The position numbers and the translations under genes were made by a program. From positions 1-9,552 of the forward strand of contig CALLVV010000022.1 in NCBI GenBank assembly GCA_938012815.1: 9,552 nucleotides of DNA. The letters are read 5' to 3'. The notes beneath the pieces are model-generated. The model was not told where the DNA came from. It did not search any database and saw only the letters and a list, made by a program, of their open reading frames with translations. Source of the stretch: an uncultured Propionibacteriaceae bacterium. Its GTDB lineage: Bacteria; Actinomycetota; Actinomycetes; Propionibacteriales; Propionibacteriaceae. Shown one piece after another: positions 6,406-9,552 of this stretch (positions are counted from its first letter, which is position 1; every line of letters begins with the position of its first letter).

Positions 6406-7713
6406 CTACTCGCCGAGCAGCTTACGAAGCTCCACGTCGAAATCCCCGTCGTCCTCGTCCCGGTGGGCCGGGTGCACATAGGAGAGAGGATCCTCCAGGT
6501 GCCGGGCGGCCGGCAACATGTCGGGATGCTGCCACACCCCGTCGCGTTCTGTGGTTCCATGGCGGTGCTCCATGGCCGCCCACAGGTTCTCCGCGTCGCG
6601 CACCAGGCGGGGACGCAGCTCCAGCCCGAGCAGGTCCTGAAACACCTCACGTGTGGGGCCCGCGGATGCGCGGCGCCGACGCACCACTTCGTCGAGTTGT
6701 GCGGAATTGGTCATCCAGTTCGAGGCGGCGCGGTTCGTGACGTGATCCACCCAGCCCTCGATCAGCGCCAGCAGCACCTCAAGGCGACCCAGGATCTCCA
6801 ACTGCAGTTCGGTGCTGGCGGGTTTGAAGAACGAACCGCGCACCTTCTCCCCGACGGCGACGATGTCCTCCAATGAAACCTCCTCGCTGCCGATGTCCAG
6901 TTGTGAGGACAACGCCTCGAAGTCGATCCGGATCTCGCGGGCGTAGTGGGCCAGGAGCGCCTCCAGCTGCGGGGACAACCATCCGACTCCATGGAAAAGC
7001 CGCTGCCGTGCAGCCTCGCGCAGCAGCAGATAGAGCATGACGTCGCCGTCCGGCAGGTCGAGATCGCGGGTGAACTCGGCTACGTTTGCGGGCAGCACCG
7101 TCACCGCCGATCCCTGGGCCAGGGAGATGCCTACCTCCGAGCCGGTGAGCGTGGAGCCGGCGACCGAGGCCAGCACCTTACTCAGCCTGTCGCGATAGAT
7201 CAGCGACGCTGAGGTGCGCATCATGGGGGCGAGCAGCGAGGAGATGTCGGCGAGCTGCGGATCCTCGGGGGCCGAGGTGCCGCGCTGCAGTGCGTCGGCG
7301 AGTCCGTCGATGATTGGTTCGACCAAGCGCCGCCAACCCGTGGATGTGGATTCGATCCAGTCCTCACGGCGTTGCGTGACCGGCGGGGTCCCGGATGAGG
7401 CGAACCTTGTCACCGGGTCCAGCCAAGACTGGGCCAGCCGCTCCGCGTCGACTATTGCGAGCCTTTCTCCGGGGGACAAGGACGGGTCGGGACCCAGCTC
7501 CGAGGCGAGACGGCGTGCCGAGGTGATCGTGGTCCGCCAGGCGGCATCCGGATCCTGGTTGGCCGGGGTGATGCCGAACCTGATCCCACCGGATGCCTGC
7601 AGCCGCCGCATCTGTTCCATCAACTCGTCGAGATCCAGGTCCTCGGCGTTGAGACCGAGCTGCTCCATCATGCGTCTGAGCTGTTCGAAATCGAACCCTC
7701 CGGGAGTTGACAT
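6406..7713 (-). CDS. DUF2342 (zincin-like) family protein with altered HExxH-like site
   Basis: The 435-residue protein belongs to the actinobacterial DUF2342 family, annotated as zinc-dependent metalloprotease or putative hydrolase; its substrate is unknown. Seen in the sequence: an acidic, Leu-rich N-terminus (FEQLRRMMEQLGL, 9-21) like other members, LREAARQRLFHGVGWL (231-246) at the place of the family's metal site, EGWVDHV (319-325), the RRRRASAGPTREVF segment (345-358) and a C-terminal WQHPDMLP (394-401). There is no signal peptide or membrane segment, so it is probably cytoplasmic. From memory, relatives show HExxH or REAAH here; this one reads REAAR (232-236), lacking both His, so peptidase activity is doubtful. 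H241 and H324 remain as possible ligands. The start is ATG 7713, with a weak AAAGG about 11 bases upstream. It is divergent from the PDZ-Lon gene, as in the Rv3195/Rv3194c region of M. tuberculosis. Confidence 0.85.
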   Translation of the reverse strand: MSTPGGFDFEQLRRMMEQLGLNAEDLDLDELMEQMRRLQASGGIRFGITPANQDPDAAWRTTITSARRLASELGPDPSLSPGERLAIVDAERLAQSWLDPVTRFASSGTPPVTQRREDWIESTSTGWRRLVEPIIDGLADALQRGTSAPEDPQLADISSLLAPMMRTSASLIYRDRLSKVLASVAGSTLTGSEVGISLAQGSAVTVLPANVAEFTRDLDLPDGDVMLYLLLREAARQRLFHGVGWLSPQLEALLAHYAREIRIDFEALSSQLDIGSEEVSLEDIVAVGEKVRGSFFKPASTELQLEILGRLEVLLALIEGWVDHVTNRAASNWMTNSAQLDEVVRRRRASAGPTREVFQDLLGLELRPRLVRDAENLWAAMEHRHGTTERDGVWQHPDMLPAARHLEDPLSYVHPAHRDEDDGDFDVELRKLLGE

Positions 7714-7780
7714 TGGGCATCAGGCCTTTCACAAGGGAAAACCAGTTCTCGGAAACCATTCAACCCTACGGGATCAAAGA

Positions 7781-7806
7781 AATCCGGGTGGCCGACCCGA
7801 TGGATT
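7781..7806. repeat. Imperfect inverted repeat in the DUF2342 / PDZ-Lon divergent region
   Basis: AATCCGGGT (7781-7789) can pair with ACCC (7795-7798) plus GGATT (7802-7806) around a 5-base loop, with a 3-base bulge (7799-7801). It lies in the 143-base region between the two divergent starts, just upstream of a possible -10. It could be an operator, but a 9-base interrupted match may arise by chance in GC-rich DNA. Confidence 0.3.
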
Positions 7807-7820
7807 CCAGTTGGTAGGCT
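7792..7820 (+). promoter_or_regulatory. Weak candidate promoter of the PDZ-Lon operon
   Basis: TAGGCT (7815-7820) fits TANNNT. CCGACC (7792-7797), 17 bases upstream, shares only the central GAC with TTGACA. A start near 7827 would give a leader of about 30 bases containing the strong Shine-Dalgarno at 7842-7848. The position is sensible but the match is weak. Confidence 0.22.
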
Positions 7821-7841
7821 TGTCGCCACCCACATGGCAGC

Positions 7842-7848
7842 AAGGAGG
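7842..7848 (+). promoter_or_regulatory. Ribosome binding site that fixes the TTG start of the PDZ-Lon gene
   Basis: AAGGAGG lies 8 bases before TTG 7857 but 20 bases before the next in-frame ATG (7869). The TTG start is therefore favoured although it is the rarer codon. Confidence 0.8.
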
Positions 7849-7856
7849 GGCGAGAG

Positions 7857-8897
7857 TTGTCTCGAAACATGGTGGCCGTCGTGTCCTCGGTGCTGTTCGT
7901 GCTGCTCGCCGCCGGTCTCGTCCTGATTCCGGTGCCGTTCGTGACCTGGCGTCCTGGGCAGACCGTTGACGTGATGGGCAGCACCGATGAGGGGCCGCTC
8001 ATCGAGATCTCCGGGATTCCCACGAGCAACAGCGGCGGCAAACTGCTGATGACCACGGTCTCCACCACGCGGGTTGATTCCGGGGTCAGTCTTCCCGAGG
8101 CGCTGTTGGCGCACATTGCCGCCGACTCGGACTCCCTGCCGCGTGATGTCGTGTACCCGGCGGGCAAGTCGAACGCCGATGTGCAGAACGAAGCGGTCGC
8201 CTTGATGGACTCCTCTCGCGTCAACGCCACTGTCGCCGCTCTCAGAGCCGCGGGGCAGGCGGTAACCGAGATGCCGATGGTGTCCTCGGTCAGTCTGTCC
8301 GGGCCCGCGAACGGGCAGCTGCGTCCTGGTGACCTCATAGAGGCCGTGGACGGCAGCGAGGTGACCACCAATGAAGAGGTGAAAACCGCCATTCAGACCA
8401 GGGCCGTCGGGGATCCCATCGTGTTCAGAGTGACGCGGGGAAACAGCAGCGAAAACGTTACGGTGACAACGGTCACGGAACGGGACGGGTCTCCCTACCT
8501 AGGGATCTCGCTCTCGGTCGGTTACCGTTACGCACCCTCGATCTCCTACCGGATCGACTCCAGCATCGTCGGCCCCTCCGCGGGCCTGGTGTTCGCCCTG
8601 GCCATCTACGACCGCATCACCGACGGGGTGCTGCGCGAGGGACGAGTGGTGGCAGGCACCGGTCAGGTGGATGCCGCGGGGAAGGTGAACGGCATCGGCG
8701 GGATCCGGGAGAAGATCATGGGTGCGGAGGCCGCCGGGGCGAAACTTTTTCTCATGCCGGCCAGCAACTGCGCCGACCTGGGGGACCTGCGCACCGACCT
8801 CAGGCTGGTGCCCGTGGGGACCCTCAAGGATGCGATTGCTGCGCTGCAGCTGGTCAACGAAGGACAATCCACACAGGAGGTGCCCAGCTGTGGCTGA
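7857..8897 (+). CDS. Membrane-anchored PDZ-Lon (S16) protease, YlbL/DdcP family
   Basis: The 346-residue protein is an extracytoplasmic serine protease with a Lon-type Ser-Lys dyad. One hydrophobic segment (about 6-28) anchors it and places the rest outside the membrane. A PDZ domain spans about 135-210 (LRPGDLIEAVDG, 155-166), and the C-terminal half is a Lon proteolytic domain. The nucleophile is Ser241 in VGPSAGL (238-244); the general base is Lys286 in GGIREKIMGAEAAGAKL (281-297). The 45-residue gap resembles the 43 of E. coli Lon (S679/K722). There is no ATPase domain, as in YlbL. B. subtilis YlbL (DdcP) degrades the cell-division inhibitor YneA after DNA damage; the substrate here is unknown. 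Cys305 and Cys345 might form a disulfide outside the cell (inference). The TTG start is chosen from the Shine-Dalgarno at 7842. Its end overlaps the next gene by 8 bases. Confidence 0.92.
   Translation: MSRNMVAVVSSVLFVLLAAGLVLIPVPFVTWRPGQTVDVMGSTDEGPLIEISGIPTSNSGGKLLMTTVSTTRVDSGVSLPEALLAHIAADSDSLPRDVVYPAGKSNADVQNEAVALMDSSRVNATVAALRAAGQAVTEMPMVSSVSLSGPANGQLRPGDLIEAVDGSEVTTNEEVKTAIQTRAVGDPIVFRVTRGNSSENVTVTTVTERDGSPYLGISLSVGYRYAPSISYRIDSSIVGPSAGLVFALAIYDRITDGVLREGRVVAGTGQVDAAGKVNGIGGIREKIMGAEAAGAKLFLMPASNCADLGDLRTDLRLVPVGTLKDAIAALQLVNEGQSTQEVPSCG
8875..8881 (+). promoter_or_regulatory. Ribosome binding site that fixes the start of the PPA1309-family gene
   Basis: AGGAGGT lies inside the end of the PDZ-Lon gene, 8 bases before GTG 8890. 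It marks GTG as the start although the frame is open upstream to 8722. The earlier part of that frame is a shadow of the Lon domain. Confidence 0.85.
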
Positions 8898-9414
8898 GGT
8901 GGATCCGAGCCGCCTGATCGCGGCCTTGGCCGACATCGAACGTCACGTCTCGGAACTCGGATGGGATCAGCCTGCGCGGCTCTTCGCGCTGGTGGAGACC
9001 GCCACGCTGCTCACACTGGAACCGCAGTTGCAGGAACGGATCGTCCAGACTGCGGAGGATGCGTTGACCGCTGTCGAGCAGGAGGACTTTCAGCTCGGTG
9101 GTGACATTACTGCGCGATTGGCGCGCCTGACCTGGCCTGCGACCGTGACAGGATGCGCGATCGCGATGGAGCGGGCCTTCCTGCCGCCCCGGTTCGAGTC
9201 CCTGGTGCCCGACGACCCCGAAGAAGCCATTGAGTTCGTGAACAATCACGAGGCCCGTACCGATGTTCGGGTGGTGGTCGGTGTTTTGCGCGATGGATCG
9301 CGGCACGGTCTGGCCCGTGTTCTCAGCAGCCCGGAAGACCTGCTCGGAGCCGAGGACCTCGTTCCCGGCCTGGCCGATGCCCTGCTGGCCACGTTCAAGG
9401 AGGAGAACGCATGA
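8890..9414 (+). CDS. PPA1309 family protein, function unknown
   Basis: The 174-residue, acidic protein has no signal peptide or membrane segment and is probably cytoplasmic. It matches the actinobacterial PPA1309 family, named after a Cutibacterium acnes protein: an N-terminal helix region with RLFALVETATLL (30-41), TWPATVTGCAIAMERAFLPP (81-100), then DVRVVVGVLRDGSRHGLARV (about 126-145) and DLVPGLADALLATF (156-169). I recognise no catalytic motif. It overlaps the PDZ-Lon gene by 8 bases (8890-8897) and the following UPF0182 gene by 4 (ATGA, 9411-9414), so the three are almost certainly co-transcribed and translationally coupled. The steady pairing with a PDZ-Lon protease and a large membrane protein suggests a link to envelope proteolysis, but this is context only. 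Confidence 0.87.
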   Translation: MAEVDPSRLIAALADIERHVSELGWDQPARLFALVETATLLTLEPQLQERIVQTAEDALTAVEQEDFQLGGDITARLARLTWPATVTGCAIAMERAFLPPRFESLVPDDPEEAIEFVNNHEARTDVRVVVGVLRDGSRHGLARVLSSPEDLLGAEDLVPGLADALLATFKEENA

Positions 9415-9552
9415 GTGCAGAAGCCGAAGTCGGTGCGGGGAAGCGCCGGAGTCCGCTGCTGATCTCTGTCCTGATCTTCGGGGTTCTCGCCCTGTTGGTG
9501 GTGTTGGTCTCCCGGTTCTACACGGACTACCTGTGGTTCAGCAGCGTGTCCG
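9411..9552 (+). CDS. UPF0182 family membrane protein (N-terminus only, runs off right edge)
   Basis: The first 47 codons are visible. A short charged N-terminus (residues 1-14, KRR at 11-13) is followed by a hydrophobic segment (15-34) and then FYTDYLWFSSVS (36-47), a YTDxLWF signature I associate with the UPF0182 family. Members are about 900-1,000 residues with several N-terminal membrane helices and a large extracytoplasmic part; M. tuberculosis Rv3193c lies next to a PDZ-Lon gene in the same way. The function is unknown. The start ATG 9411 overlaps the previous stop as ATGA, and AAGGAGG (9397-9403) lies 7 bases upstream. Positive charges before the helix predict a cytoplasmic N-terminus. 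Confidence 0.85.
   Translation, partial: MSAEAEVGAGKRRSPLLISVLIFGVLALLVVLVSRFYTDYLWFSSVS

Noticed and set aside
6390..6406. Small hairpin GCACTT / AAGTGC at the DUF2342 stop as a terminator for uvrD2
   Set aside because: The stem is only 6 bases and no T-run follows on either strand; the stronger hairpin at 6314-6364 explains minus-strand termination.
7869..7871. ATG 7869 as start of the PDZ-Lon gene
   Set aside because: It is 20 bases from the only Shine-Dalgarno; TTG 7857 is at the normal 8.
8722..8889. Upstream extension of the PPA1309-family gene to ATG 8722
   Set aside because: It overlaps the Lon catalytic domain in another frame, its translation is shadow-like, and the Shine-Dalgarno at 8875 points to GTG 8890.

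Overview
The window looks like high-GC actinobacterial chromosome, most likely from the Propionibacteriaceae (Propionibacterium, Cutibacterium, Arachnia or a relative). The evidence is very GC-rich third codon positions, GTG and TTG starts, and a run of lineage-typical genes: UvrD2 with an HRDC domain, a DUF2342 zincin-like protein, a PDZ-Lon protease, a PPA1309-family protein and a UPF0182 membrane protein. The genus assignment is inference. Coding density is high, all visible reading frames are intact, and I see no RNA gene, insertion sequence, CRISPR array or phage gene.

Left part (1-4138, minus strand): recC, then recB, joined by a 4-base ATGA overlap. Only the first 416 codons of recB are present; the gene runs off the left edge, and recD would be expected beyond it. 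Together they encode two subunits of the RecBCD helicase-nuclease that processes double-strand DNA ends. Middle (4254-6368, plus strand): uvrD2, a superfamily 1A helicase with an HRDC domain, reads away from recC. The roughly 115 bases between them hold the best regulatory signal in the window. It is a 13-base inverted repeat whose two arms each carry a near-match to the RecA-independent, PafBC-type DNA-damage promoter (TTGTCRGTG, 8 bases, TANNNT), one facing recC and one facing uvrD2. If real, one small region turns on RecBC(D) and UvrD2 together after DNA damage, and uvrD2 is probably translated from a leaderless mRNA starting at GTG 4254.

Right part: a DUF2342 protein (7713-6406, minus strand) is convergent with uvrD2, and its likely terminator lies inside the last codons of uvrD2. 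Its HExxH-like site reads REAAR, so it may not be an active protease. Divergent from it is a tightly packed plus-strand operon: a membrane-anchored PDZ-Lon protease (7857-8897), a PPA1309-family protein (8890-9414) and the start of a UPF0182 membrane protein (9411 to the right edge). Each gene overlaps the next by 4-8 bases and each has a strong Shine-Dalgarno sequence. The PDZ-Lon protease belongs to the YlbL/DdcP group, which in Bacillus subtilis acts in recovery from the DNA-damage checkpoint, so its place beside repair helicases may have meaning.

I found no clearly new multi-gene system. The items most worth a second look are the paired damage promoters, the altered zincin site, the CCHC linker in UvrD2, and RecBC lying next to the uvrD2 block.
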